Assembly: GCA_900551075.1 (NCBI GenBank)
Contig: URVB01000018.1
Location: forward strand, 1 to 60,719
Direction of reading: 5' to 3'
Source: an uncultured Blautia sp.
GTDB taxonomy: Bacteria > Bacillota > Clostridia > Lachnospirales > Lachnospiraceae
Length of the DNA: 60,719 bases
In this document: positions 7,959 to 16,823 of the stretch, one piece after another
Layout of the letters: the number at the start of each line of letters is the position of its first letter
Position numbering within the stretch: the first letter of the stretch is position 1
The notes under the pieces: generated by a model
What the model was told of the DNA's origin: nothing
Seen by the model: the letters and a program-made list of their open reading frames with translations, nothing else
The model's database searches: none
Made by a program: the position numbers and the translations under genes

Positions 7959-9008
7959 TTATCGTTTACTTTTCAGATAGCAGCATCCGTAACATCCCTC
8001 TATGATACAATTGCTTTTTACGGTATTTCTAAAATTTTTAAATCTGTCACAATTCCACAGTTCATTTATGGACTTTTGCCTTACATTTCCAATTGCGTAA
8101 GGCAAACAAGGAAACACCTCTCCGTATGGTGATATCCATAAATGAGACCACGGCATTTTACATGGTTTGAAACTGCTTAATGCAAATAAATCATCCTTTT
8201 GAAGGGTATTTATCTCCGGGTAAAATCGAATTTTAATTTTATTAATTTCTTTTAATTTATTGAGCATTTGCAAACTATAATCAGTAAATTTATTTATTTT
8301 TTCCCATTCATTGGTCTTTTTTAATTGGTTTATATCAACAACAGATTTTGGACTAAAGGGATATTTGCCAAACGGAAATGAAACTGTAAGAAAATCCGCA
8401 TTCAATTCAACCGCCAACTTGGCAATTTCATAAATTTCATTTATATTCTCTCCTAATATCATTGTCTTTATATCGATAAGGGGATATTTTTTCCCATACT
8501 TTTGTTTCATATTTTGCAATAATCTGATTGTTGATATTGTTTTTTCAAAGCACCCCTTTACTCCCCTGATTTCTTCGTGCCGCTTATCCATTCCATCTAT
8601 GGATATACCTAATAGTCTCACTTTACTTTCAATCAATAAGAAGATGTCATCTTCATCTATTAAAGTAGCATTAGTCAGTATATTACAAAAATTCTTTTTG
8701 CAGGCATACTTAATAATTTCAGATATGTCCGGTCTGATAAAAGGCTCTCCGCCAGTCAAAGTTATTAATGTATACGGCTGCATTTGATCAATGATATTTA
8801 CGATTTCTTCATAGCTCAGTTCACTGACAGAAAAGTTATTGTTTCTGATTTCTTTCTGAAAACACATTTTACATGATAAATTACATTTATATGTTAACAT
8901 TAAGCTAGCTCTTAACGGTGGTAATGCTTTTCCGCCAAAGCAGCAATACGGCAGCCCAGCGTGGAGATCCATACCGATGTTATACAATTTTGAATAATCA
9001 GGTTTCAT
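7959..9008 (-). CDS. radical SAM protein with SPASM-like C-terminus
   Basis: A 349-residue enzyme. CNLSCKMCF gives the CxxxCxxC motif for the SAM-binding 4Fe-4S cluster near residue 42, followed by TLTGGEPFIRPD. The C-terminal part has a cysteine-rich SPASM/twitch-like arrangement (CKMPWSHLWISPYGEVFPC, then GCYGCCYL close to the end) for one or more auxiliary clusters. Such enzymes often act on peptides or sugars or carry out dehydrogenation and epimerisation. Nine bases separate it from the next radical SAM gene upstream, so co-translation is likely. No precursor peptide gene was found next to it. Confidence 0.88.
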   Translation of the reverse strand: MKPDYSKLYNIGMDLHAGLPYCCFGGKALPPLRASLMLTYKCNLSCKMCFQKEIRNNNFSVSELSYEEIVNIIDQMQPYTLITLTGGEPFIRPDISEIIKYACKKNFCNILTNATLIDEDDIFLLIESKVRLLGISIDGMDKRHEEIRGVKGCFEKTISTIRLLQNMKQKYGKKYPLIDIKTMILGENINEIYEIAKLAVELNADFLTVSFPFGKYPFSPKSVVDINQLKKTNEWEKINKFTDYSLQMLNKLKEINKIKIRFYPEINTLQKDDLFALSSFKPCKMPWSHLWISPYGEVFPCLPYAIGNVRQKSINELWNCDRFKNFRNTVKSNCIIEGCYGCCYLKSKR

Positions 9009-9017
9009 TTTATTCTC

Positions 9018-10028
9018 CTAGAAATGACTAAATTTTTTCAATCCATATACCGTATCCAAACTTTCTATAAAAGGATTTATTTTCCTGATGGTCAAGTCAT
9101 CTAATAAAACGCTGCCCAGAACAAACGGCAATTTTACTTGAAAAATAGTGCAATTTCTGCATAATTCTATCTCCTTATATCTTCCCTCAATATGCAGTCG
9201 CCTCATTTCCTGAATTTTTTCTCCGTTCCAAATATTTTTTAATGAATCTTTTTGTATATTGCCAATTGGATATTGCCCTATTAAATCGACACAACAGGGC
9301 AGAACCGTGCCATCCCAACAAACAACCGGTTCCCGCCAAAGCATAATACACGGACGCGGCTTTTCTCTTTTTTCATCAATTTTATAATTTAATTTTGAAG
9401 CTATATCACCCGTATTATAAAAGGGCTTTATCCTTACACTATCAGCTTTTTTTCTCCAGTAGCTCTGAAATTTTTTAATTTCAAAACTATTAATTTCCAT
9501 TTTGACTATTTGCACCTGAACGAACGGTCCACGTCCTAATCGTCTCTTCATTTCGATAAAGTTCTCAATATTTTTTACAGTTTCTGCAAAGTTTGCCTTT
9601 CTAATATGTGAATACGTTTCTTTTGTAACCGCATCTATAGAAAAAACAATCATATCCAACCCGGAATTTATCAAGGCATAGGACATTTCGCCTGTTAATA
9701 AACTCCCTGTTGTTGTAATCTGTACTTTGATGTTTGCTTTGTGGCATATCGAAATCAACTTACTAATATCAGGATGTAAAAGAGGTTCTCCACAATGAAA
9801 TAAATTTATCAGCTCTAATGTGTTTTTATTTTCCTCAATAATTTTTTTCAATAATGCTTCAGATATATGCCCTACCGGCCTGCTCATAAATTTTCTCGGA
9901 CACATCCGGCATTCTTCATTACAGCAATTAGTAGCTTCGACCTCCAAAGTTATCGGTGAGTGTGGAACAATTACTTTTTTATTTAAGAAGCTGGTTATTG
10001 CCAGGCACCTATTTCTCATTTTTTTCAT
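9018..10028 (-). CDS. radical SAM protein with SPASM domain
   Basis: A 336-residue enzyme. The start was set at the ATG at 10026-10028 because GAGGGGAG precedes it by 7 bases; a longer frame would run far into the glycosyltransferase gene. CCNEECRMC supplies the CxxxCxxC motif near residue 38, FHCGEPLLHPDI follows, and the SPASM region has VVCWDGTVLPCCVD and ELCRNCTIF. Related proteins are found in glycan, lipid and cofactor clusters. It overlaps the 3' end of the GT2 gene by 20 bases, which points to translational coupling. Substrate unknown. Confidence 0.88.
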   Translation of the reverse strand: MKKMRNRCLAITSFLNKKVIVPHSPITLEVEATNCCNEECRMCPRKFMSRPVGHISEALLKKIIEENKNTLELINLFHCGEPLLHPDISKLISICHKANIKVQITTTGSLLTGEMSYALINSGLDMIVFSIDAVTKETYSHIRKANFAETVKNIENFIEMKRRLGRGPFVQVQIVKMEINSFEIKKFQSYWRKKADSVRIKPFYNTGDIASKLNYKIDEKREKPRPCIMLWREPVVCWDGTVLPCCVDLIGQYPIGNIQKDSLKNIWNGEKIQEMRRLHIEGRYKEIELCRNCTIFQVKLPFVLGSVLLDDLTIRKINPFIESLDTVYGLKKFSHF

Positions 10029-11040
10029 TTTGTAACTCCCCTCTGTTTTTTGATCCAAAATACTTATATAAGTATGAACACATACCGAACGCAACTCCCA
10101 AACCACTATAAAAATATCCAAGCCAGTGCATAGTAATCCCTTTTATCATAAAAGACAAAGTATATTTTCTTTTCATACAAATATAAAATTTTGCATTCAG
10201 AAGGAACAAAAGACAGGGGGTGATTATTCTATATATTTTGAAATTATGTATTTTCAGCAAACGGAGCATAATTTCCATTAATATGGAAATATATAGCAAT
10301 AACACACTCATAATATTATTAGAGCCCGTACTCAGCTCGCTATTAAAAATTTTATGTTGTATGAATAATTCAGTATATGGCACAGCTCTATTAAAGACAT
10401 CACTTTTTACTAAACTAAAAAATGTGTATCTTTTCAGATGTACAACCTGAACAGACTTGTCTAATAATATTTTGTATCCGGATTTTGCAAGTCGGATTCC
10501 CAGGTCTACATCTTCCAATGCTGTAGTGGTGATACTCCCATCAAAGCCTTCCACCTGTTCAAAAGTTTTTTTCCATATAAACCCGCAGGCTGTAAAGAAT
10601 GAAAAAATTTCTCCGTCAGAAATACAATGGGTATAATGATGTAAATAATTTTTGTATTTTGAAACAAAATTTTCTACAGGAGTATCGTCTGAATACGCCC
10701 CTATTACAGCCGCATATTCCGGATAATTACGCAATCGCCTTATTCCTCGTATAATAGTATCCGGAAGTATCTCTACATCCGCATCTGCAAAAAACAGTAT
10801 TTCACTTTCAGCACAGGCAACACCTGTATTTCGTGCCACTGCCGGACCCTTATGTTGATTTAATTTTACAATTCTGCAAGAATATTTTTGCACGATCTCA
10901 AGTGTTCTGTCCTGCGAATGATCATCAACAACGATAACCTCTTTTATGTATTTCGAATGCATAAAAACAGATTTCAGGCACTTATCTATGGTCTTTTCAC
11001 CATTATATACCGGAATTATAACAGAAACAGCATTTTCCAT
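10009..11040 (-). CDS. GT2 glycosyltransferase with C-terminal membrane helices
   Basis: A 343-residue inverting glycosyltransferase. The GT-A fold covers residues 1-230: VSVIIPVYNGEKTIDKCLKS at the start, VVDDHSQDRTLE for nucleotide binding, FADADVEI as the DxD motif near residue 85, and ALEDVDLGIRLAKSGY near 175 as the acceptor/catalytic region. Hydrophobic segments after residue ~245 should anchor it in the membrane, as in polyprenyl-phosphate sugar synthases. Between a SPASM radical SAM gene (20-base overlap) and a 57-base gap. It probably transfers a sugar to a polyprenyl phosphate or lipid acceptor in this pathway; the sugar is not predictable. Confidence 0.9.
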   Translation of the reverse strand: MENAVSVIIPVYNGEKTIDKCLKSVFMHSKYIKEVIVVDDHSQDRTLEIVQKYSCRIVKLNQHKGPAVARNTGVACAESEILFFADADVEILPDTIIRGIRRLRNYPEYAAVIGAYSDDTPVENFVSKYKNYLHHYTHCISDGEIFSFFTACGFIWKKTFEQVEGFDGSITTTALEDVDLGIRLAKSGYKILLDKSVQVVHLKRYTFFSLVKSDVFNRAVPYTELFIQHKIFNSELSTGSNNIMSVLLLYISILMEIMLRLLKIHNFKIYRIITPCLLFLLNAKFYICMKRKYTLSFMIKGITMHWLGYFYSGLGVAFGMCSYLYKYFGSKNRGELQNEKNEK

Positions 11041-11097
11041 TGTATATCAATTCCTTTCCCGAAACGCCTCTTTTCATCTCTTACACTTTTCCACTTT

Positions 11098-11676
11098 TTA
11101 TTTATTAACTTCAAAATCACATTCTATATGCCTGGCTTTTTGTCCACTCATATTATATGTAAGCTGTAAATTCAGAGATTTGGAAGACTTATCCACCTTA
11201 GAAAATACTAAAATTCCATTCCACACCAGTTCATCTACTGCCAGCGATTCACCTCCGGGAAATGCCTGATTAAACATTGTCCACTTAAATGTTTCTAACA
11301 AGGGTTTTAGTTCTTCCGGAGTATCAGCAGCTATTTCTTCATTGAGTAATGGATACTCTTTCCCCTCATTGTCCGTCAGCTTCATTTTGTCATAATCTAA
11401 GTCTACCATTAAAAAGGTAGGTCCATCTTTTTGCTCTACAGTTATGTCAAAAACTGTGTACTCTTCTGCTTTTTCATATTTTTTAATGTCTTCAGGCTCT
11501 ATGTATCGAATTTTAACCGTTGTTCCCATTCCATCCGTCCAGTTATAACTGTTTTCAGATATTTTTTTATTTATTATGGTAGTGCCATTCGATACTTTTA
11601 CTTCCTCACAAACCCCTAATACAACAAGTAAAAGCAGCCCCACAATAATACCAAAAATGATTTCCTTTTTTCTCAT
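11098..11676 (-). CDS. membrane-anchored extracytoplasmic protein
   Basis: A 192-residue protein with a single N-terminal hydrophobic segment (residues 6-24) after MRKK, consistent with an uncleaved signal anchor. The rest is a soluble, acidic, beta-rich domain reminiscent of DUF4352-like immunoglobulin-fold domains of Firmicute surface proteins, but the match is weak. No lipobox cysteine is in a proper position. It lies 12 bases downstream of the GT-C gene, so it may be an accessory factor of the exported glycan step. I do not assign a function. Confidence 0.75.
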   Translation of the reverse strand: MRKKEIIFGIIVGLLLLVVLGVCEEVKVSNGTTIINKKISENSYNWTDGMGTTVKIRYIEPEDIKKYEKAEEYTVFDITVEQKDGPTFLMVDLDYDKMKLTDNEGKEYPLLNEEIAADTPEELKPLLETFKWTMFNQAFPGGESLAVDELVWNGILVFSKVDKSSKSLNLQLTYNMSGQKARHIECDFEVNK

Positions 11677-11688
11677 ATGAACCCCCGC

Positions 11689-13377
11689 CTATTCTGCAAT
11701 AGATTTATTCTTCAGGATATAAAACGATTGTGGCGCATCTTGATTAGTTAAAAATTCAAAGAAGTCTATATTCGGAACATTATCATGATATTCTTTAGGA
11801 TACGGTATCTCTACCAGTTCATAATCATCCGGATCAAACTGATAAAATGGAGAGTTTACAGGATAAAAATCCAATGTATCAAAGATAATCCAATCAATCT
11901 GGGTATTTTGCTTATGTACTAAATTTTCTATTTCCGGACTACTATATAAAGGAAAGAACTCATAAATAACATTCATTCCGGTATAAAATCTAATGGCATT
12001 TGCATCCGCCCAAAACGACAATACAGTCTGAGACTTTTCGCCATTTTCATTTAAATATTTAACTATTCCCTCAATTCGATTATCATAATCATGAAATAAG
12101 GATTTTATATGATCCGCCAAATATGAGCGTATTACCATTTCATCCTTTAGATAATGCTCAAGTGAGGCCCCCTCCACAAAATCACATCTCGAATTCGGAA
12201 GTACTGTTTCGATTGTTTCCCCTTCAATTCCCATTTTTTCAACTAATAAATAAGGAAATATATTCCATATATTTGTTGTCAGGCAAATGGTTAATATCAA
12301 AACGCCTATCCACCGATTGTACTGATAAATGTTATAAATAAAAAACGATGCAATTAATATCAGCACAGGTATCACCGGCATAGCATATTGTGTGGTTAAA
12401 ATCGGGATAACAGATATAAAACCGATATACAATGGTACACTTAAAAACACAAAATATCTTGTATCAACGTGCGCTCTGCTATCGCTTAATTGGCTCCGCT
12501 TAGCTTTCGTAAAAATTCTGAAAACCAAATATATAATGCCCAATGTATATATTGGTACAAGCCAGGAATTAAGTTTCCAGAAATATATAGTGAAATTTTT
12601 AATCCATGTATTGAATTCCGGTCCCGTATCTAAAGGTGCATGTGGTTTCGCATATAAAAACCAGGTTAAGGTAATAATTCCCAAAATAATATGGCTTCCA
12701 ATAAATTTTATCAGTAACTTATACTGTTTTCCTTTTAAAAACAAAATGCTTCCGTATAGTCCGATAACTAAAGTAAGAAATACCCAAAAAGGGTAGTATG
12801 AATGGAATAATAATGCTGAAGAAATAATAAACAGCGCCAGGTGCCTAGTTCTTTTATCCTTCAGCCAGGCAAAAAACATATACATCGTTAATATGGTAAA
12901 TAAGCATGTTAATGCATAATACCGCGATTGTCTTGAATAAACAAGAAAAGATACATTAAATGCCAACAGCAGCATAGATATTTTAGCAAATTTCTTAGAG
13001 CCTGATAAAATTTCAGCCAGAAAGTATATTGCAATGATACTCAGTAAGCCCGCTAATGCATACGGTATACGAGCAGCTAAAGTTGTTTTGCCGAATATTT
13101 TAAATGAAATTGCAGTAACATAGAATTGAAGCCATGGATGTGATACCCACACTTTATCAGATGTTATATCCCCCTCAAAAAAAGGCGAAACTAAATACTC
13201 TCCATCCCATACCTTGGGATAACCGTATTTCATTGTATTTTCACCCAAAATCATAGTATTCGCTTCGTCTATAGGAGCATATGAATTTCCCAAATTTCCA
13301 AATAATAATATACTTGATATTAGAATGACAATTATCATAAAAATATTATTTTTTAAAAAACTTCTTAATTTAATCAT
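11689..13377 (-). CDS. GT-C glycosyltransferase, PMT/ArnT-like
   Basis: A 562-residue polytopic membrane protein of the dolichyl-phosphate-mannose mannosyltransferase/ArnT type (PMT_2/GT83). After the first helix comes the extracytoplasmic loop with the conserved acidic pair (YAPIDEANTMI, near residue 35), then WVSHPWLQFY and RIPYALAGLLSI as in family members. A cluster of helices and a C-terminal soluble domain (~residues 370-562) follow. These enzymes use polyprenyl-phosphate sugars as donors outside the membrane, which fits the UbiA and GT2 genes of the same operon. Donor and acceptor unknown. Confidence 0.85.
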   Translation of the reverse strand: MIKLRSFLKNNIFMIIVILISSILLFGNLGNSYAPIDEANTMILGENTMKYGYPKVWDGEYLVSPFFEGDITSDKVWVSHPWLQFYVTAISFKIFGKTTLAARIPYALAGLLSIIAIYFLAEILSGSKKFAKISMLLLAFNVSFLVYSRQSRYYALTCLFTILTMYMFFAWLKDKRTRHLALFIISSALLFHSYYPFWVFLTLVIGLYGSILFLKGKQYKLLIKFIGSHIILGIITLTWFLYAKPHAPLDTGPEFNTWIKNFTIYFWKLNSWLVPIYTLGIIYLVFRIFTKAKRSQLSDSRAHVDTRYFVFLSVPLYIGFISVIPILTTQYAMPVIPVLILIASFFIYNIYQYNRWIGVLILTICLTTNIWNIFPYLLVEKMGIEGETIETVLPNSRCDFVEGASLEHYLKDEMVIRSYLADHIKSLFHDYDNRIEGIVKYLNENGEKSQTVLSFWADANAIRFYTGMNVIYEFFPLYSSPEIENLVHKQNTQIDWIIFDTLDFYPVNSPFYQFDPDDYELVEIPYPKEYHDNVPNIDFFEFLTNQDAPQSFYILKNKSIAE

Positions 13378-13463
13378 ATTATCTCGTATAATCCAATTAT
13401 CTCAGATGGTAATTTGATTTTTCCTTTCTCCCAGATTTGACCGGGTATTTCACATTTCATCTA

Positions 13464-14177
13464 TTACTGTTCATCAGTCTGTAAACGCCTGACATTTCTT
13501 TCAGCCTCATAAAGAGTAATTGTTTCTAAAGGAAAACGATATTTCGGAGGGGCAACCAGCTTGTAATAAAATCCCTGTCTTTTTAATTGAGACAGTATAA
13601 ATTTTCTATTTCTATCTACACAAGAGAATAATATTTTTCCATTAGAATTCAGATATTTATCCACGTTATTGCAAAAATCTTCTAATACTTTTCCATTCTT
13701 TCCGCACATCCAGCCCTGCTGATACGGGAATTTGGGTTCTTTAAAAAAAGAGGGGGCAAGCCACAAAATCAAGTCAAACTTCTCATTTTGAACTGGTTCG
13801 AAAAGATCTCCTCTCCTTACATCCACCAAATTTTCAACCTTATTCAGCTTCACATTGTGAGCAGTACACATTACCGCATTTTCAAAAATATCAGTTGCTA
13901 CAACATGTCCCCCCTGCAATGCGGCTACTATCGCCTGCACTCCTATTCCGGTTCCAACATCCAGGACTTTCATACCTCTGTCCACATGTATATGTTTCGC
14001 CATATGCTCCGTAGTTGGAAATTTTAGAGTTCTGGAAAATTCAGGATTATATACCTTCGGATAAACATCAAATGGTATGTTTAAAATATAAATTCTTTGT
14101 ATCTTTTTTCTCGTATGAATATAGTCAAAAACCACAAGCGTCATTTTTCTCATAATTATACGAAATATATTTGCCAC
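13464..14177 (-). CDS. class I SAM-dependent methyltransferase (HemK/MTS-like)
   Basis: A 237-residue methyltransferase. KVLDVGTGIGVQAIVAALQG near residue 70 is motif I and VVATDIFENAV the following acidic loop. The substrate motif, NPPY in amino-group methylases of the HemK/RsmC type, is replaced here by LAPSF, so it should not be taken for a glutamine or guanine N-methyltransferase. The basic N-terminus contains FDVYPKVYNPEFSRTL, common in this subfamily. Located between the GT-C and molybdoenzyme genes with 14 and 86 base gaps. It probably methylates a pathway intermediate. Confidence 0.85.
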   Translation of the reverse strand: MANIFRIIMRKMTLVVFDYIHTRKKIQRIYILNIPFDVYPKVYNPEFSRTLKFPTTEHMAKHIHVDRGMKVLDVGTGIGVQAIVAALQGGHVVATDIFENAVMCTAHNVKLNKVENLVDVRRGDLFEPVQNEKFDLILWLAPSFFKEPKFPYQQGWMCGKNGKVLEDFCNNVDKYLNSNGKILFSCVDRNRKFILSQLKRQGFYYKLVAPPKYRFPLETITLYEAERNVRRLQTDEQ

Positions 14178-14191
14178 ATCGTTTTTCCTTC

Positions 14192-16447
14192 CTATTTTTC
14201 AATACTCTCATTCTCTACTTTTTTTATTTTACATAAAAATGCCTTATAGTTTCCTCCAAAACCACTTTTACCAGGCTGGTACGGAACAAGCAAATTTATA
14301 TTCGATTTCCATACGCCAAAGAGGTTAGGCTCCTCAGCGTCTTCTTCCGGAAACCACCAACCGTTATCTGCATTTACCATCCACGTTGGAATCGTTTCCG
14401 TTATATTCGCTTTTTGTTTACATTTTCCCCTTTCATTCTCAATCCAAACCCAGTCTCCATTTTCTATGCCATATTTTTTTGCTGTTTCCGGATTTATATC
14501 TATTTGTGGTTGCTTGTTAATTGATCTTAAACTTTTAATTTGACGATGTTCTGACAGGAAATGCCCCCACCGCCTTGCCCCGGTGGTGATAATAAGAGGA
14601 TATTTTTCATACAAATCCGGTGTACTGTATGGACTTTCCGAAGGCTCTTCATAATATGGCAATGGGTCTAATCCTGCCTTTTCCATTATTGTCGAATATA
14701 GCTCAACCTTTCCCGTCGGCGTATTAAATCCCAATTTGTGACTTGGGTTTGTTAATCCTTTTGCATATTTTTCGTAAGCAAATCTAGGGAACATCTGCAC
14801 ATTATTTTGCAGCTCCTCAAAAGTTACATTTGCAGGCTTTATCATATCTGTAAACATTTCTTCCACATTTTCCCATGGCCATGCCTCGGGATTTAATCTT
14901 TTCCCCAGTAACAGATTGATTTCCATATCAGATTTACATTCACCGATTTGCGTTGCTTTATTTATGCTTCCTAAATAATACCAAAAAGCTCTGACTCCAT
15001 TTCTCTCCGGTCCCGTTGCTGCCGGCAATACAATATCTGCAAAAGCCATTGCGGTTGGTGTCATAAACAAATCTACGACCACGATAAAATCTAACTTTTT
15101 CATTGCCTCATAAGTTCTTTTGGAATCTGCCGCCATGCATGCAATAGGATTATTCGTTTGAATCCAGGCTGCCTTTATCGGATATGGATTTCCTGACTCT
15201 ATTGTTTTAATTGTTTCATCCGGCGATGGAACTTTAATTCCTTCATTGAGAAATGGATATTTTGATATACCCAGTTTTTTCTTATATTGCTCATCTGACA
15301 ACAGCTCTTGTCCCCAGGTGAAATAAGAATCTACAAAAAATGGCGGAGCCGTCATAACATTACCACCAGGCTTATCCAGGTTTCCGGTAATATTCCATAA
15401 GGCAGAAATAGCATGTGCTGCCGGCAGAGCTTCCTTTGTCATGTCAACGGCTACTCCCCACTGAATAGCGGCAGGCTTTGCTTTTGCATACATACGGGCA
15501 GCCCGGATAATCTTTTCTTTAGGTAACCAGGTTATCTCCGCCACCTTCTCGACAGGATATTCTTCCGCTCTTTTTGCCAATTGATCAAACCCATATGTCC
15601 ATTTCTCTATATAGTCTCTGTCTATTAAATTTTCTTTTATAATTATATTTATCATTCCCAGCGCTAACGCCGCATCCGTCCCCGGACGAATAGGCAGCCA
15701 TATTTCTGCCTTTGAAGCAAGCCAGGTTAAACGCGGATCTATGACAATAAGCTTTGCCCCCATTTTCATCATATCAACAATCCAATGTCCATAAAATCCA
15801 TCAGAATTTGATACAACCGGATTATTTCCCCATATAATTATAACTTTCGGGCACTCCCATTGAGCATTTTTATATCTGTCTGAAAAATGTTGGGCTGCAT
15901 CTGTTACGCAAAATCCGCCATGAGTCGCCATTAATAACGCAACCCTCGGTAAAAAACATGCGTTTCCCGTCAGCCCCATACATAATCTGTTAGGACTGCC
16001 GAAAGAATGAGCCAAGCGTTGTATGTATGCCGGAATGTCTCTGCCTGTTCCCTGAGTAAATAAAACCGATTCCGGGCCAAACTGTTCCTTTATGTTATTA
16101 AATTTTTCGGCAATAGTATCCAAAGCCTCGTCCCAGCTTATACGTTCCCATTTATTTTCCCCTCTTTTTCCCACTCTTTTCATAGGATATTGTAATCTGT
16201 CAGGATGATTCACCACCTCTTTTAAAGCCAAACATCTCAAGCATAATCTTCCCTGATTAAATTGATTCTCAGGATCACCTTCTACTTTTACAAGTTGTCC
16301 TTCCTCATCTGTATAAAATAATACCCCACACCCTTCATGGCATCCTGGTCCGGTCCAAAAAATACTTCTGGTAACAGTCAACCCATTTTCTGACCAACGC
16401 CATCTCATTTTGTCTTCTTTTGTTTCATGCTTTTTATCCATTTCCAT
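14192..16447 (-). CDS. molybdopterin-dependent oxidoreductase, DMSO reductase family
   Basis: A 751-residue catalytic subunit binding bis-MGD molybdenum or tungsten and a 4Fe-4S cluster. The start was set at 16447, where GGAGG is 5 bases upstream. The cluster ligands are not the classical CxxCxxxC: the first position is Gly33, and the sequence shows C36 and C40 (GCHEGC) plus C69 and C72 (GRLCLRC), so four cysteines remain in a CxxxC...CxxC pattern. C156 (RLCMGLTGN) aligns by eye with the metal-ligand cysteine of acetylene hydratase-like enzymes. It has no Tat signal, so it is cytoplasmic. It overlaps no gene downstream and follows its ferredoxin. Possible roles are water-dependent hydroxylation, dehydroxylation or hydration of a pathway intermediate. 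Confidence 0.9.
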   Translation of the reverse strand: MEMDKKHETKEDKMRWRWSENGLTVTRSIFWTGPGCHEGCGVLFYTDEEGQLVKVEGDPENQFNQGRLCLRCLALKEVVNHPDRLQYPMKRVGKRGENKWERISWDEALDTIAEKFNNIKEQFGPESVLFTQGTGRDIPAYIQRLAHSFGSPNRLCMGLTGNACFLPRVALLMATHGGFCVTDAAQHFSDRYKNAQWECPKVIIIWGNNPVVSNSDGFYGHWIVDMMKMGAKLIVIDPRLTWLASKAEIWLPIRPGTDAALALGMINIIIKENLIDRDYIEKWTYGFDQLAKRAEEYPVEKVAEITWLPKEKIIRAARMYAKAKPAAIQWGVAVDMTKEALPAAHAISALWNITGNLDKPGGNVMTAPPFFVDSYFTWGQELLSDEQYKKKLGISKYPFLNEGIKVPSPDETIKTIESGNPYPIKAAWIQTNNPIACMAADSKRTYEAMKKLDFIVVVDLFMTPTAMAFADIVLPAATGPERNGVRAFWYYLGSINKATQIGECKSDMEINLLLGKRLNPEAWPWENVEEMFTDMIKPANVTFEELQNNVQMFPRFAYEKYAKGLTNPSHKLGFNTPTGKVELYSTIMEKAGLDPLPYYEEPSESPYSTPDLYEKYPLIITTGARRWGHFLSEHRQIKSLRSINKQPQIDINPETAKKYGIENGDWVWIENERGKCKQKANITETIPTWMVNADNGWWFPEEDAEEPNLFGVWKSNINLLVPYQPGKSGFGGNYKAFLCKIKKVENESIEK

Positions 16448-16466
16448 ATAAACCTCCAAAAGTATC

Positions 16467-16802
16467 TTATTTAGGCACAAATAAAGTTTGCCTCGACTTT
16501 TTTTTCAATAATTGAGATAACTCTTCAATTGTTCCGAATTGCAAAACTTTTGCCTGGCAATGTTGTACACAACTTGGCATCTTCCCCTGCGCCAGTCTTT
16601 TTCCACAATATGTGCATTGCTCTGTAGGAATTGCCATATAGCTGTACTGCCATTTATCTTCTTTTATTTTCCAGGGACCAATCTGAAGCACCTTAATTCC
16701 CCATTGACCAAGCGGGAGATTATTTTCCTGACGGCAGGCAAACTCACAAGAATGACAGCCGGTACAAAATTCGTAATCGATTAAAATACCATATTTTGAC
16801 AT
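16467..16802 (-). CDS. 4Fe-4S ferredoxin electron-transfer subunit
   Basis: A 111-residue small iron-sulfur subunit. Two cysteine groups are visible: CTGCHSCEFAC (C13, C16, C19, C23) and CTYCGKRLAQGKMPSCVQHC near residues 70-90, giving two 4Fe-4S clusters by the usual crosswise ligation. It is shorter than the four-cluster DmsB/PsrB subunits. The stop is 20 bases from the molybdoenzyme start, so the two are almost certainly translated together and form a cytoplasmic complex. No membrane anchor subunit or quinone-reactive partner is adjacent, so its electron partner is a soluble carrier or the FAD protein encoded at the head of the operon. Confidence 0.9.
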   Translation of the reverse strand: MSKYGILIDYEFCTGCHSCEFACRQENNLPLGQWGIKVLQIGPWKIKEDKWQYSYMAIPTEQCTYCGKRLAQGKMPSCVQHCQAKVLQFGTIEELSQLLKKKSRQTLFVPK

Positions 16803-16823
16803 AACTTACTCCTTATACACTAT

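Noticed and set aside
7959..10028. RiPP system around the SPASM radical SAM genes
   Set aside because: No small precursor peptide or leader-binding protein was found between or beside them, and neighbours are glycosyltransferases.
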